Shown here: one piece after another, positions 47,965-58,520 of the stretch
Layout of the letters: every line of letters begins with the position of its first letter
Numbering within the stretch: position 1 is the stretch's first letter
From: Candidula unifasciata
Taxonomy: Eukaryota > Mollusca > Gastropoda > Stylommatophora > Geomitridae
Direction of reading: 5' to 3'
Assembly: GCA_905116865.2 (NCBI GenBank)
Contig: CAJHNH020000213.1
Span: 308,001-372,000, forward strand
Length of the DNA: 64,000 nt
Made by a program: the position numbers and the translations under genes
Notes under the pieces: model-generated
The model's input: only the letters and a program-made list of their open reading frames with translations
The model's database searches: none
What the model was told of the DNA's origin: nothing

Positions 47965-48245
47965 CGGTGTGACAAGAAGACTAGGACTGTAACCAGTCAT
48001 ACAATTCATTACAGAACAACAACAAAAGTTGGTTTGGCCACCTGATGAGAATGCCTTGGTACCAACTGCCACAGAGAGCAATGCTGAAGAAACAATGAAC
48101 ACAGAGCAAAGGGAAGACCACGCAAGAGATGGAGCAACACCATCAGAAGCAACTTAACAGAAATAAACACCAACTTGTACAACGCTTTGGAAAAAGCGCA
48201 CAAATGATCCATACATCTCCCGCCAACACCTCACTAAGGTAAATG
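47965..48245 (+). mobile_element. LINE RT C-terminal fragment
   Basis: AAAGTTGGTTTGGCCACCTG ATGAGAATGC encodes the WFGHLMRM block. It continues GAAGACCACGCAAGAGATGG, then CACAAATGATCCATACATCT. Dead. Confidence 0.6.
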
Positions 48246-48429
48246 GTGAAAGAGATAAAGAAGAAGAAGAAAACTGATATTATGGAACAATGACAACTTT
48301 TAAGCATCATTTTTTCAGTTTAAAATCCCTTTATGATGAGTCCAGCACAATGTTTCCTAGGAAAAAAGCCTTACTTCCATGCAAATAATCTTACAAAGTT
48401 ACATTATCCTCATGTCAGATTGAATGTTC

Positions 48430-48755
48430 AATGTTGAATTAAGAATCGACAACACAGCACTAGGGACACTACCATAAGCGCTCCATCCCCAACTTCAGCA
48501 GCAAGCAAAGAGTTCCAATTCTGCTGGTAACAGTAACTGCCTCATTGTATATCAGTCTCCCGCTTCCCTTGAGTGTTGTGTGTAACTCCCCACAGTGCCA
48601 TTCTCCTCAGACCATAATGATATATTTGTGCCTCTGCACTGTTCACTCGCTTCTGAAGTTTGTCATGCATCAGTTCACCACTAAATGATGCAGAACCAGC
48701 CAGTCTATTTGCCTGCCTGGGAAAAATATCCAAATGAGGCTAACAACCCTCATGT
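48430..48755 (-). mobile_element. RNase H LINE 3' fragment
   Basis: Reverse copy containing RQANRLAGSASFSGELMHDK, VNSAEAQIYHYGLRRMALWG and the terminal Cys-rich segment. Confidence 0.78.
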
Positions 48756-48894
48756 CAGGTGTGACTGAACACTCACATGAACCAGTTTTGGTTCATGCTT
48801 ATCATGCTGTCCCTGGTGTGAGCTGCCTCAACTGTCCAATCATACAGTTATATTCAGCATTTCCCATTCAAACTTAACCCACTGACTACCGAGC

Positions 48895-49045
48895 CCGTTA
48901 ACCAGTGCACTTTCCCAGATACAAAGTATTTATTTCCACGTGAAAAAAAAATCTCAGCCTTCATCGGGCTTGAACCCAGGACCTCCAGCACTTGAGGTGG
49001 ACACCATACCTCGAGACCACTCAGTCACAGTGCCGTAATGCACAT
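48895..49045 (-). mobile_element. SINE-D copy, reverse
   Basis: Reverse complement reads ACTGAGTGGTCTCGAGGTAT, GGTGTCCACCTCAAGTGCTG and GGGTTCAAGCCC, a full tRNA-like head, followed by GGCTGAGATTTTTTTTTCAC. Confidence 0.75.
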
Positions 49046-49397
49046 AGTCTACACTAACAGACCCATCTAACAATACCCACCTGAAGCACATACATGAAAC
49101 AGTTTACACGAACTAATATAAGGTAGATAACACACCTAGCTCCACACCTACCTCCGACTGCCCCGCCACTGCTGTAAGCAAAACATCGTCCTCCAGTTTC
49201 AACAATGTTTTTGAAGGCAGTTGAAAAGAATCACCCAAGTCACGGTCATCAAACGTTTAGAAATATCTTTACTTTCACTTTCCGATTTAAAACAAACAAG
49301 ACAATATCCCACTGCTTCAGAAAAACTCCCCAAACTGTTCCACCAATCAAAGCAATGTTTCCCCGTTGTAAATTTGAACAAAGAAGACACAAACAAT

Positions 49398-49450
49398 AGA
49401 CTGCACAATTTATTGCCTGGCATATTTCGCTGTATCTCATCAGGTGCATA
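49398..49450 (-). ncRNA. Hammerhead-like motif, mirror copy
   Basis: Exact inverse of the motif at 50088-50140, in the left arm of the palindrome. Confidence 0.42.
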
Positions 49451-49780
49451 CTTCAGTAACAATTAATTAAAATGAAGCAAATAGCTGAATCCTAGAAACT
49501 GAAACACAAATTCGAGTAGATTTCAAACTGTTTCACCAAGGTAAACGTAGGGCAACGACCATTTCCTTTTGCCTACAAAGTTCCGGTTTCAATCTGCCAA
49601 TCGCTGAAGCTTCCGCGTATCGAAGTAATCTACGGTTAGCCGAACTGTAAATAATTCGGAATGCATCATCCCTGTTAATGATGTGCCCGGAATTTAGAAT
49701 ATGGCACGCAATTGCTGATGATGGATTATTTCGACAAGTTACCTGATTCGTTGTTGTTGAGGTGTTAGACTAACACCTCA

Positions 49781-50005
49781 ACAACAACGAATCAGGTAAC
49801 TTGTCGAAATAATCCATCATCAGCAATTGCGTGCCATATTCTAAATTCCGGGCACATCATTAACAGGGATGATGCATTCCGAATTATTTACAGTTCGGCT
49901 AACCGTAGATTACTTCGATACGCAGAAGCTTCAGCGATTGGCAGATTGAAACCGGAACTTTGTAGGCAAAAGGAAATGGTCGTTGCCCTACGTTTACCTT
50001 GGTGA
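49781..50005 (+). pseudogene. Penelope-like element C-terminal (GIY-YIG region) fragment
   Basis: 75 codons to TGA read SSAIACHILNSGHIINRDDA, FRIIYSSANRRLL, YAEASAIGRLKPELCRQKEM. This matches the C-terminal end of Penelope-like polyproteins (S.IA.H....GH.I........S....R...EA..I...KP.L..Q). Penelope proteins join a telomerase-like RT to a GIY-YIG nuclease; only the end is here. The mirror copy lies on the minus strand at 49757-49533. Confidence 0.7.
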
Positions 50006-50087
50006 AACAGTTTGAAATCTACTCGAATTTGTGTTTCAGTTTCTAGGATTCAGCTATTTGCTTCATTTTAATTAATTGTTACTGAAG

Positions 50088-50140
50088 TATGCACCTGATG
50101 AGATACAGCGAAATATGCCAGGCAATAAATTGTGCAGTCT
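50088..50140 (+). ncRNA. Hammerhead-ribozyme-like motif (degenerate)
   Basis: CTGATGAG (50095-50102) and CGAAA (50109-50113) have the order and spacing of the hammerhead core. TGCAC before (50090-50094) can pair with GTGCA after (50132-50136) as stem I. Stem II (GATACAGC) is almost unpaired and stem III is weak, so activity is doubtful. Penelope-like elements are known to carry such motifs near their ends, which raises the likelihood. Confidence 0.45.
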
Positions 50141-50339
50141 ATTGTTTGTGTCTTCTTTGTTCCACCAATGCCAGCACTCATGAACATCCCAATTATCAAA
50201 TCAACCTCCACATGAGTCAATGACATGGCAGCTCACAAACACAAACACACACACACACACTCATCGAAAATACTTTGAATACTACAGAACTGTTTCCTTT
50301 AAAAAGATAAATGAATGGACTAAAGGCTTCAACTACCCA

Positions 50340-50565
50340 TATCGCAAGTCGCAATTTTAATACGGCAACAAGTGTCCAAAAATGGTGGTAGACAATGAGG
50401 CAGACCAAGAAGTTGATGGAGAGATAATGTCCAGACAGACCTGAAAACACTTGGTGTCACCAACTGGCAAGAGAAGGCCAACCAGAGAGATGAATGGAAG
50501 TGGGTGATATCTGCAGCAATTAACCTCAAGAGCTTGGAATGCTGCTGAAGAAGAAGTTTCCAAAG
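50340..50565 (+). mobile_element. LINE 3' fragment
   Basis: GACAATGAGGCAGACCAAGA, AATGTCCAGACAGACCTG, GAGAGATGAATGGAAGTGGG, CTGCAGCAATTAACCTCAAG. The same tail as at 3,740, 22,205 and 42,960. Confidence 0.6.
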
Positions 50566-50744
50566 TTTCGATAACAGGATGTGCGATCATGGTAGCCAGG
50601 TGTAAACATCAGCCTATCATGTAATGTGTGACAGAGGTAGTCAGTGGGTTAAAGAAGATGTACTGCAATTTGCTAAGCCCTGTGGCCTGTGAAGAGACTG
50701 CCTCACAGTAATGTATTCCTGAATTATGAAAGGTGGAGTCAAGC

Positions 50745-51190
50745 ATTCTCCATGAAGAGTGGCAAGCATCACTTCAAAGGTCCCGGGTAGTTAGCATCCT
50801 CTGGATATTTTCTCTAGGTCATGTCAGTGTGTTGGGAAATGAGCAGGCAGATAAACTGGCTGGTTTTGCACCACTTGGTGGTGAAATGATGTATGACAAG
50901 CTAGATGTGAGGGCCCTTTGGAAGCGAGTGAACAGTGCCGAGGCACAGATAGATCATTACAGCCTGAGGAGAATGGCACTGCGTGGAGTTACAAGGGGAT
51001 CTGGCCGAAGCTCGAAACTCATGGGAAAGGCCAGACGAATATACAATCAGACAGTTATTGGTACCATAAGAATTTTAACTCTTTGCTTGCTGCTGAAGAT
51101 AGGGACAGAGCGCTTATGGGGGTGGTCAAGTGCTGTGATGTTGATTCTTAATTCAACATTCCTTTATCTCCCACTGGAGCATAGGCCATG
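50745..51190 (+). mobile_element. RNase H LINE 3' fragment, longest copy
   Basis: GHVSVLGNEQADKLAGFAPL, GGEMMYDKLDVRALWKRVNS and AEAQIDHYSLRRMALRGVTR, then a frameshift and the Cys-rich tail. RNase H C-terminal motif intact. Also holds the 3' flank ending in ATTCTTAATTCAACATT. Confidence 0.85.
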
Positions 51191-51836
51191 AGCCAACTCA
51201 CGCAAAGTCAAGCCATTCTACCCTTTGCAACTGCATGCAGTTTGTTCATTTCCTTCTTTTCTTTTTAAATTTATTCACTAACCCCTTTCTCCATGTTTAT
51301 ATATTCTCCTGCCTTTGTTTCTACATTCCTGAAGGTTCCCGTGCAAAGACACTCTAGTTAATTTGTTCACAGATTTTCTTAAATGTACCTCATATCCAAC
51401 ACCAACATCTCTTCACCTCATGATTCACTGGAATTTTAGTTCTTTCCCAAAGCTCAAAATTAATGATTCCATCATTTGTTGTTACTGACTTCACATATTC
51501 TGGAAACTGTTTGATGTTATCTGTTGTTACTCATATCTCATATTCCAGAAGCCATTGTTTAGTTATTCGGTATTACTGTCATTACTATATTTAGGGCAAC
51601 CATGGCTAGTGTTTACCATAGACTTTAGATGTTAGGACCCCCCATTGTAACATGGCTAAAATATTTCTTTCAGGAACTCCGCATTCCCTGAGTTAGTCAT
51701 CACAGTCCTTCCACACATGATGTCTCTAGTTTCAATCCATGAATCAAGAATTGACATCACTCACTCGGGACATTCCCACATGAGCTCTATCCCCATTACA
51801 AGCAAAAAAATCCCTCCCTCCCCAAAATCATCATCA

Positions 51837-52250
51837 TCATGTAGCAGGTTCTTTGCAGAACGCCGCTCTCATCACAGTCTGCCTAAAAGAAAAACTCGGG
51901 TCTCTTGCCAGTTCTCCCACCTCATGTACTTTCATACTCAAGGAGTCACTTATATCCTGTGCCCATCTTTGTGTCGGTCGGCCCCTGCCCCTCCTTTCTG
52001 GTACCATGCCTTCTGCTATAATTGTTTCCAATCCGTCGTGGCGCTTGATTTGACCATAATATTTCAGCTTCCGAGACAGGATGCTGTTTATTAGCCAATC
52101 TTCCCTGATGTTCAGATCTTTCAAGATGTCAATATTTCTCCTCTTCTTTGTCCAAGATATTCTGAGAATCTCTCTATAGCATTTCAGCTCCTCCCCAAAA
52201 TATGTTTCCAAATATTTGGAACTGGGGTCTTCCAAATGAAAGCCCTGCAT
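51837..52250 (-). mobile_element. LINE family ii RT C-terminal fragment, best copy
   Basis: An open minus-strand frame reads CYREILRISWTKKRRNIDIL, LNIREDWLINSILSRKLKYY, GRGRPTQRWAQDISDSLS and AAFCKEPAT. These are the classic post-RT blocks (YRR.LRI.W......N..... and GRGRP...W..DI). No intact RT or endonuclease. Confidence 0.8.
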
Positions 52251-52454
52251 CCTGAACCACTTGTGTGGTGTTATTGACTTCAAATAAATAGAATGGCCCC
52301 CACTGGGGTCTGCCTCTAGCCAAAATGAATAAAATGAGAGGATTAGATTAAGCCTTGAGCAGTCTGAGCCAAGCTAAACCATCATATGTGTGTTGTTCAA
52401 CCCTTCTGCTTCATCCTAGCAGACAATACAGTCTACCAGTTCATGCTTTTAGAA

Positions 52455-52715
52455 GCAACAAATAACTGCACTCTGGGAGCAAGTGAAAAGTGGGAAGGAA
52501 CAAACAGATCATCACGGTTTAAGGAGAATGCGCTGCAGGGAGTTACCAGGGGATCTGGCCGATGCTCAACACTCAAGGGAAAGGCAAAACCGATGTACAA
52601 TCAGGCAGTTACTGGTACCATCAGAATTGGAACTCTTCGTTTGCTGCTGAAGATGGGGACAGGGCGTTTGAGGGAGTGTCCAGACTGTTGTGATACTGAT
52701 TCTTAATTCAGCATT
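52455..52715 (+). mobile_element. RNase H LINE 3' fragment
   Basis: Encodes LGASEKWEGTNRSSRFKENA, LQGVTRGSGRCSTLKGKAK and the tail GTGRLRECPDCCDTDS, the cleanest copy of the element's C..CC terminus. Ends 52 nt before the formin mini-exon. Confidence 0.8.
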
Positions 52716-52766
52716 CAAATAACTGCAAAATGCATTAAAAATCTCAGAACTGGACAGAATTTCTAC

Positions 52767-52804
52767 CTGGCCACAGGAAGCTGCATCCTGTCACGTGCAG
52801 ATGC
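52767..52804 (-). CDS. PHCF: Formin exon 6: 38-nt mini-exon
   Basis: Acceptor TTTTTTTGTTTTCCAG (strong) and donor GTAGAA bracket 38 nt encoding ASARDRMQLPVA(R). Incoming phase 0 matches exon 5, and outgoing phase 2 matches the single G that opens exon 7, restoring arginine. No start codon and below any open-frame cutoff; support is splice-site quality plus double phase match. Confidence 0.7.
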
Positions 52805-52879
52805 CTGGAAAACAAAAAAATGAAGAAAAAAGCTGACAAACGTTTGTCTGCATACTCTGTCAAAATGTTATCCAAACTG

Positions 52880-53150
52880 GTTTGATCAGTGACACTGTGA
52901 TAAACAATACTTCTAAGCATTCACTGGTTATAAACTCTGGCAGAAAGTTCTGGTTGTTCATCCATTCCTGGATTTTGGTCTTGTTCCAGAACTTCAATTG
53001 TGTGTGCGCATTCATTTTACAGATCTGGCTTTGTATGCAAACTGTTGGCTCCTTGCCTCTCAGGCAGATGCATTCTCAAAGAAGGATACACCCCTAATTT
53101 TGACACCTCCTATGACAAGTTTGTTGGGGGGGGGGGGGGGGGGGGCAGTG
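52880..53150 (-). repeat. Dispersed poly(G/C)-headed repeat, reverse
   Basis: Reverse copy of the 2,325 element: CCAGAAAGTTCTGGTTGTTC, ACAGATCTGGCTTTGTATGC, GGCTCCTTGCCTCTCAGGC, ending in G18 (about 53,126-53,143). Confidence 0.8.
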
Positions 53151-53727
53151 GGTTATTCTTTGTTCTTCAAAATGCAGATCTGGAACCCACATGCGGAACA
53201 ATGATATTGAGAAAGTATAATTAACTCTTAGTTGCAACCGACGCACCATGTGGGATCAGATACTGCCCATGAGTACCAAACTATGCAAGTGTTTCTATCT
53301 ATCTATTGTCTTCTTCACTTTTACCGGGTTGCAGCCCAGTGTCGGGGTTTAAAATATTTGTTTTGTGCCTCTCGCGTGATTTGAGTGACAGTTTTCTGGA
53401 TCTTCTGGCCGTATTCAGCTACTCCATCTATCCATTTTGTCCTGGGTCTTCCTCTGGCCTTTCTTCCCGATGTTCTACTGTAAAAGGCCTTATAGGCAAT
53501 CATGCAAGTGTTTAGCCTAGTAATACTTATACAAACATGGCTAGCTACTCTAATAACCATTAGCATTTGTGTTTTTCATACGCTAACAATAATGTTCTCA
53601 TACGTTGTTTATGTTCACTCAAGACTATCATTAACTTGAAATTGCCCAGCCAAATGTTCTACTTAAAGAGTTAAAAGTTACATTTATTAACATAACAGGT
53701 GTCACAGAATAACACAGTTCTGTTGTT

Positions 53728-54089
53728 GTTTGTTCATCACGAGTGATGAAGACCACTTTTCATTCAATGTAGTAGTGATCAATAATTATGAGTACGAAGG
53801 TGGCTGATTAGTCCATATAAGCCCAGAAAGTTCTTGAGCAGTGCGGACAACAGGTGAAAGCCGCAGGTGTGGGATTAGCAATAAGGTTCTTTCTAGTCTG
53901 CCTCCGTCTCTCTGCCCATGCAACCTCCGCTGCCTGACAAGCTGATGCAGCATGCCTGAGGGATGTACACCATTCAGTCTCTCATGTCGCTGTGTTGATG
54001 CCAAAAGAATTAAGAGCAGCCTTGAGAGTGTCTTTATAGTGCTTTTTCTGTCCCCCCTGGGACCTCTTTCCTTGCTGGAGCTACGCATA
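53728..54089 (-). mobile_element. LINE C-terminal fragment (zinc-finger-tailed family)
   Basis: Parallel to the clearer copy at 59,757-60,030: TCATCACGAGTGATGAAGAC, AAGGTGGCTGATTAGTCC, GGTTCTTTCTAGTCTGCCTC. The minus strand once encoded ..RIGLISHLRTH.. but is now mutated. 3' end has a TGTTGTTGTT microsatellite. Confidence 0.7.
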
Positions 54090-54612
54090 AAATAACTGGT
54101 ATAATTACTGGCAGGGCATAAAATAACTGGTATAATTACTGGCAGGGCATAAAATAACTGGTATAATTACTGGCAGGGCATAAAATAACTGGTATAATTA
54201 CTGGCAGGGCATAAAATAACTGGTATAATTACTGGCAGGGCATAAAATAACTGGTATAATTACTGGCAGGGCTTAAAATAACTGGTATAATTACTGGCAG
54301 GGCTTAAAATAACTGGTATAATTACTGGCAGGGCTTAAAATAACTGGTATAATTACTGGCAGGGCTTAAAATAACTGGTATAATTACTGGCAGGGCTTAA
54401 AATAACTGGTATAATTACTAGCAGGGCTTAAAATAACTGGTATAATTACTGGCAGGGCATAAAATAACTGGTATAATTACTGGCAGGGCTTAAAATAACT
54501 GGTATAATTACTGGCAGGGCTTAAAATAACTGGTATAATTACTGGCAGGGCATAAAATAACTGGTATAATTACTGGCAGGGCATAAAATAACTGGTATAA
54601 TTACTGGCAGGG
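54085..54612. repeat. 31-bp minisatellite, highly homogeneous
   Basis: 17 copies of GCATAAAATAACTGGTATAA TTACTGGCAGG differing almost only at one base (GCA/GCT). The variant order is A6 T6 A T2 A2, plus one TAGCAGG variant. Very recent expansion. Confidence 0.95.
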
Positions 54613-54614
54613 CT

Positions 54615-55900
54615 ACTGTGAAAACAATGGACCAGGATGAATGCTCTGTGATAATAACTAAGTGATTACTGCATCTGTAACTATGATCAGACTTCAGATT
54701 GCAACAACAGCAAAAGGGGGTGAAGCCAGACAAAAGCACCTTGCAGGAAGCCAAAAAATAATAATAAACCACCATGGAACTGGTGTCATCAGCCACTACA
54801 CGCTGTGGGATTGACTGAGAAGGAGATCTGATTACTTGCGGACTGAATGATTTGACCTACAATGAGAATGATCTGTCAACTAGCTGTTATGTATGTGCTG
54901 TCAGTCTCTTTTCACTTCAAATTTTCTATCTGTCACTGAATTGTCAAGTTTATTTCTCGCAAGAGATCAGTCTTAACTGTTTGATCATTTAGTTTTCAAC
55001 TCTTTCTTAAAGACAAACTGTTTTTTAAAAGGCTGTCTTGTCATTCTGTAATTACTTGATACTTTCTGCATTTTCTTCAAACTACATTTCTGCTGCTAAT
55101 ATAAGATGTGTAACAATGCTGCAACAAATAATAATATAATAAGTGTCTCCATTGAAACTAGAATAACTCCTAGGACTCCTGGACACTTCATTGCCCATAT
55201 TTACCCCTTTAATATAGGGGAGGGGGGGGGGGGCAATAAAAGACAGGAGAGTCTTCAGCAAGGTACACAATAGTACCAGTACCTGTTTTTAAGGCACTTT
55301 TCTCAGCCCTTCTGTAAAAGGCAATTTGTACTGAATACTGGCTCTAATTTTTAAGACACTTTGTGGCCAGTGCTGAACCTTTTAGTCTAGAAAAAAAAGC
55401 CCTGGGTTTGATACATTATTTATGGCTGTTTGGCTTGTGCAGGCAAAAATATGTAGGCTAGGATTTGTGGCTAAGACAAAAACTTTCTTCAGGTCGTGCT
55501 CCCATTAAGTATACGGCAAGCCCCTCCCCCCCCCCCCCCTGCCCCTTACACATCCCTTGAGTTACAAGACCTCCACACACTCCATCAGTTACAAGACTCC
55601 CACACACCTCTTGAGTTACAAACCCCCATGTGCCGCACCCTTCTCCCCACAAATAAAATGTGATTAAAAACAGGACAAAAGATTCAGCAACATAGGAAAC
55701 AGACAGGGCGGAGACATGCTTTGGTCAGAATGTGTTCTTATTCTAAAAATGCCTGTGCTATTATGTTAATTAGATTTTAAACTGTAGATACACAAACTGC
55801 TTATGAAAACCAAAAATGTCCTTGGCTGTTTGATTTATAAATAGTTTTAAAAATTGTTGTTATAATTTAATTTATAATACTATAAGAATTATTCTAAATA
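54615..55900. other. Formin intron, no clear feature
   Basis: AT-rich, with G12 near 55,223 and C14 near 55,527. No exon or element recognised. Confidence 0.4.
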
Positions 55901-55904
55901 CGTG

Positions 55905-56140
55905 GAGTCGCCATGGTGTAGCAGCTAGACCTTCCCCTGCGGATCGAAAGTCATGGGTTCTGGTCCTGAGGAAGCCAGACTTTTTTTTAACCCTGCCTTG
56001 AGTGGGTACCAGGGGCAGTCCTGGCAAGTAAAGATGGCCGGTGTGATGCTGACCACATCATCCACCAAGGGCCGATAGGTCTATAAATTATAGGTCTAAC
56101 CCTATTTGCCTGAAGGCATGCAATAGGGTCCTTTACTGTT
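55905..56140 (+). mobile_element. SINE-A copy
   Basis: GAGTCGCCATGGTGTAGCAG, CTAGACCTTCCCCTGCGGAT with GGGTTCTGGTCC. Body CCTTGAGTGGGTACCAGGG, TGTGATGCTGACCACATCA. Tail ATTTGCCTGAAGGCATG, TCCTTTACT. Close to full length. Confidence 0.83.
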
Positions 56141-56491
56141 TATTAAAATTATATATGCACTCAATTTTAAAACTACTTCCATGAAATCTGGTGTCCCGCC
56201 CGCCGAAGACCACTGCCTAAGATGATTTAAACCTCAGTTTCCTGCATGAGATCCAACATCTCAACTGATTGACCATATTCTGCTCTCATTACTGATGCGA
56301 AGCACTAAGCAAAAGTTTCATGATTTTCCTGCTTTATTGCAGTTGTGTCAACATAATTTGTTTGTTTATGCTGATAAAGGTTGCTTAGCAGCAATATTTA
56401 TTGTCAATCATGATTGTGTTCCAGCAAAGGAGACTTCCTACTTTAGTAGATATAAAAACCTTTGCCATAAAACATGACATAACCTGCCTAC

Positions 56492-56623
56492 CAAGGAGAA
56501 CACTTCTGACATGTCAGGGGTCACGTCATAGATATGTTCGGGGTCGTCGCTGCCGCCTTCATCTTGTGGTTGCTCAAAGATTTTCATGGCAGGAGTGGCT
56601 TCAATAAAAGCTCGTTGGAATGC
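56492..56623 (-). CDS. PHCF: Formin exon 5: end of PH domain and acidic linker
   Basis: 132 nt, acceptor TTTGCAG, donor GTAGGC; phase 0 to 0. It encodes AFQRAFIEATPAMKIFEQPQ, completing the PH C-terminal helix. An acidic stretch DEGGSDDPEHIYDVTPDMSE and VFSL follow. Confidence 0.87.
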
Positions 56624-56737
56624 CTGCAAATTGTAAAAGTTTTCAAAACGATATACATATACACTATTCATATATTAGAAAAAAAGTAGTTTTGCCATTT
56701 AAATATCAGTGGTTTATGAAAAATAACATCTCACAAA

Positions 56738-57145
56738 GTTGGGCCCAGAAAGAGAGTGACTTTCCTTGCCATTTGTCCCTGGTCATGTCGTAGAGCCTGT
56801 CCTATGTTGCAGGGGTGTCACATTTAGTGAGCATCCAGCAAGACAAAGTATTTTATGTGTTGTTGTCATAGGCAGCATGCAGTCATGGGACGTAGGCTGC
56901 ACTCTCTCTGGCTGACACTGGCTGAGGCTGTGGCACAGGGAGGTTTGTGTTAGGGCCAATTGTACATGTTTTGGGACCGCTCAAAGCGCTCACATCATGG
57001 AATAGAGACCATACAATATCGGCAGCCGGTGGTGACACAGTGTAAAATTAATGTGTTGCTGGACACTCACTAAGTGTGACACTGCTGCAACACAGAACAG
57101 GCCCTATGACATGACCAGGGAAGTCACTCTCTTTCTAGGCCTGAG
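56738..57145. mobile_element. Foldback element with about 105-bp inverted ends
   Basis: Left end CCCAGAAAGAGAGTGACTTT ... GTCATGTCGTAGAGCCTGTC ... GTGTCACATTTAGTGAGCAT is mirrored at 57,050-57,145 (CACTCACTAAGTGTGACAC ... TATGACATGACCAGGGAAGT CACTCTCTTTCTAG). The right arm lacks a short AAATGGCAAGG segment. No coding capacity. Confidence 0.8.
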
Positions 57146-57194
57146 TTTGTGAGTTGTACCAAAAAAAAAGTTTCCTCATGGGTCTGGGGGCCCC

Positions 57195-57470
57195 ATTTAA
57201 AAGTGGGAGGGGGGGGGGGGGGTTCCCTGCACCCTAATAAGCATGTTGTAAAAGGTGACAGAAATTTGCTGCAATCAGATTTGTTTGGGCTGCAAGGAAC
57301 AGATATTGCAGCCTGGCTGTAAACTCCAAATAAGCCAGATCTCTAAAACAGATTTGCATGCAAAACTCATGTTCTGGAATTAAAACTAAAGTCCAGAAGT
57401 GAAGAAACAATCCCAATTCCCACCAAAGTTGACAGCCAGTGAATGCAAAGAAGAAGACTATTGTCACTGC
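57195..57470 (+). repeat. Dispersed poly(G)-headed repeat
   Basis: G15 (about 57,207-57,222), then AATAAGCATGTTGTAAAAGG, GCCAGATCTCTAAAACAGAT and AAGTTGACAGCCAGTGAATG. Confidence 0.75.
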
Positions 57471-57506
57471 TTTGCATTCATATTATGGTTGTCTATCCTC
57501 TTGGGC

Positions 57507-57742
57507 GTCGGCATCTGTGGCTTAGGTGTTGCGAATGCGCTTTGTAATGCAGGGGTGCCGGGTTCGATCCCAGTTGTGGACCTTGCGCTGGTTTCGACAG
57601 TGGTATCAAAAAGCCGACCATCCAGAAAGCAATGGCAAACTACTGGATGTAAACTTGCTTAGCAAACCCCAAAAGCCAAAAAATTCTGGGACTGGATCTG
57701 CAACGTCCTGCAAAGGATATGCTAACTTATCCTCTTGAGCAG
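57507..57742 (+). mobile_element. SINE-C copy
   Basis: tRNA-like head CATCTGTGGCTTAGGTGTTG, GCCGGGTTCGATCCCAG (a near-perfect B box). Body GTATCAAAAAGCCGACCATC, CAGAAAGCAATGGCAAACTA. Tail GCAACGTCCTGCAAAGGATA. A reverse copy lies at 61,578-61,795. Confidence 0.83.
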
Positions 57743-57949
57743 ACATGAACAAATAGGTTAGATAGACCCACATACAGACGTTCTCATGTTATGAGTAGTT
57801 ATAAATCCATTAGGAGTTATCATGTGACTATATCTAAGTGGATTCAATGATTTTTTAACAAACAGACACACTGCTCCGTAACAAGCATAACTAGAGTTGT
57901 TTCCTACCAGGCCTGAGTCAGTCTCACTAAGAGATAAGGTAGGTAGGTA

Positions 57950-58140
57950 GGTAGGTAGGTAAGTTGTACCCCACCAGGACATCACACAAGCGATAAACAC
58001 CGGTGACACTAAGTTCCACCATGCGGATGAGGATTACCCATGGAGAGGTCCCAGAAACCTGTTCAGCGGTGAGGCCATATTTCAGGCCCGGCTCTATTTA
58101 GGGCCCTGGCAATAGCCACGGTGGAGCTTTAAAATAACTA
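57950..58140 (+). repeat. Dispersed repeat of unknown type
   Basis: TTGTACCCCACCAGGACATC, ACACAAGCGATAAACACC recurs at 61,379-61,440 in the same orientation (TTGTACCCCACCAGGACATC AAACAAGCGACAAACACC). In both cases a simple repeat lies next to it, (GGTA)n here and (TA)n there. Confidence 0.65.
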
Positions 58141-58164
58141 AAAATTGCATCCCACAAGGGGACG

Positions 58165-58345
58165 ATAGATCAGGAATAAAGAGATAAGGAACCAACAATA
58201 AGAACACAAATAAGCCAGAAACATAAAACAGAAATGGATGCAAAAATCGAATTCTGGAAAAAGATCAAATTCCAGAGGTGGATGAACAACCAGAGTTTTC
58301 TGCCAGACTTTAAAGCAGGTGAACGTGAAGAAAAAAGTTACAAAT
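58165..58345 (+). repeat. Dispersed repeat body (no homopolymer head)
   Basis: GGAACCAACAATAAGAACAC, GAAATGGATGCAAAAATCGA and GGATGAACAACCAGAGTTTT, then AGCAGGTGAACGTGAAGAA. Confidence 0.65.
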
Positions 58346-58453
58346 ATCCACTCTCAGTTGCAGGATACTGAGCACTTTGGGTCTGGAATAAATGCAGTGT
58401 CACTGCTTTTCTTTAAAAATAAAAATTATCAAAATAAAATGAAAGCCACCTAC

Positions 58454-58520
58454 CAGAACCCATTCATTGCGAACAATCTCCAACATATGCTGACCTTTAT
58501 ACTCACTGGGTACACGAAAG
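58454..58520 (-). CDS. PHCF: Formin exon 4: PH domain
   Basis: 67 nt, acceptor TTCCCACCAG, donor GTAGGT; phase 2 in, 0 out. It encodes FRVPSEYKGQHMLEIVRNEW VL. The tryptophan sits in the C-terminal helix expected of a PH domain (EW..AFQ.A across the next junction). Confidence 0.85.

Larger units (their letters stand above)
49376..50162. repeat. 787-bp near-perfect palindrome of two inverted Penelope-like 3' ends
   Basis: Arms 49376-49768 and 49770-50162 (393 bp each) are complementary with a single-base centre at 49769. I found one mismatch (49614 against 49924). Each arm contains the end of a Penelope-type open frame and a hammerhead-like motif. Confidence 0.92.

Noticed and set aside
57507..57560. 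Possible tRNA gene (A box and perfect B box)
   Set aside because: It is the head of SINE-C: the acceptor stem does not close, and a second copy with the same body lies at 61,578-61,795.
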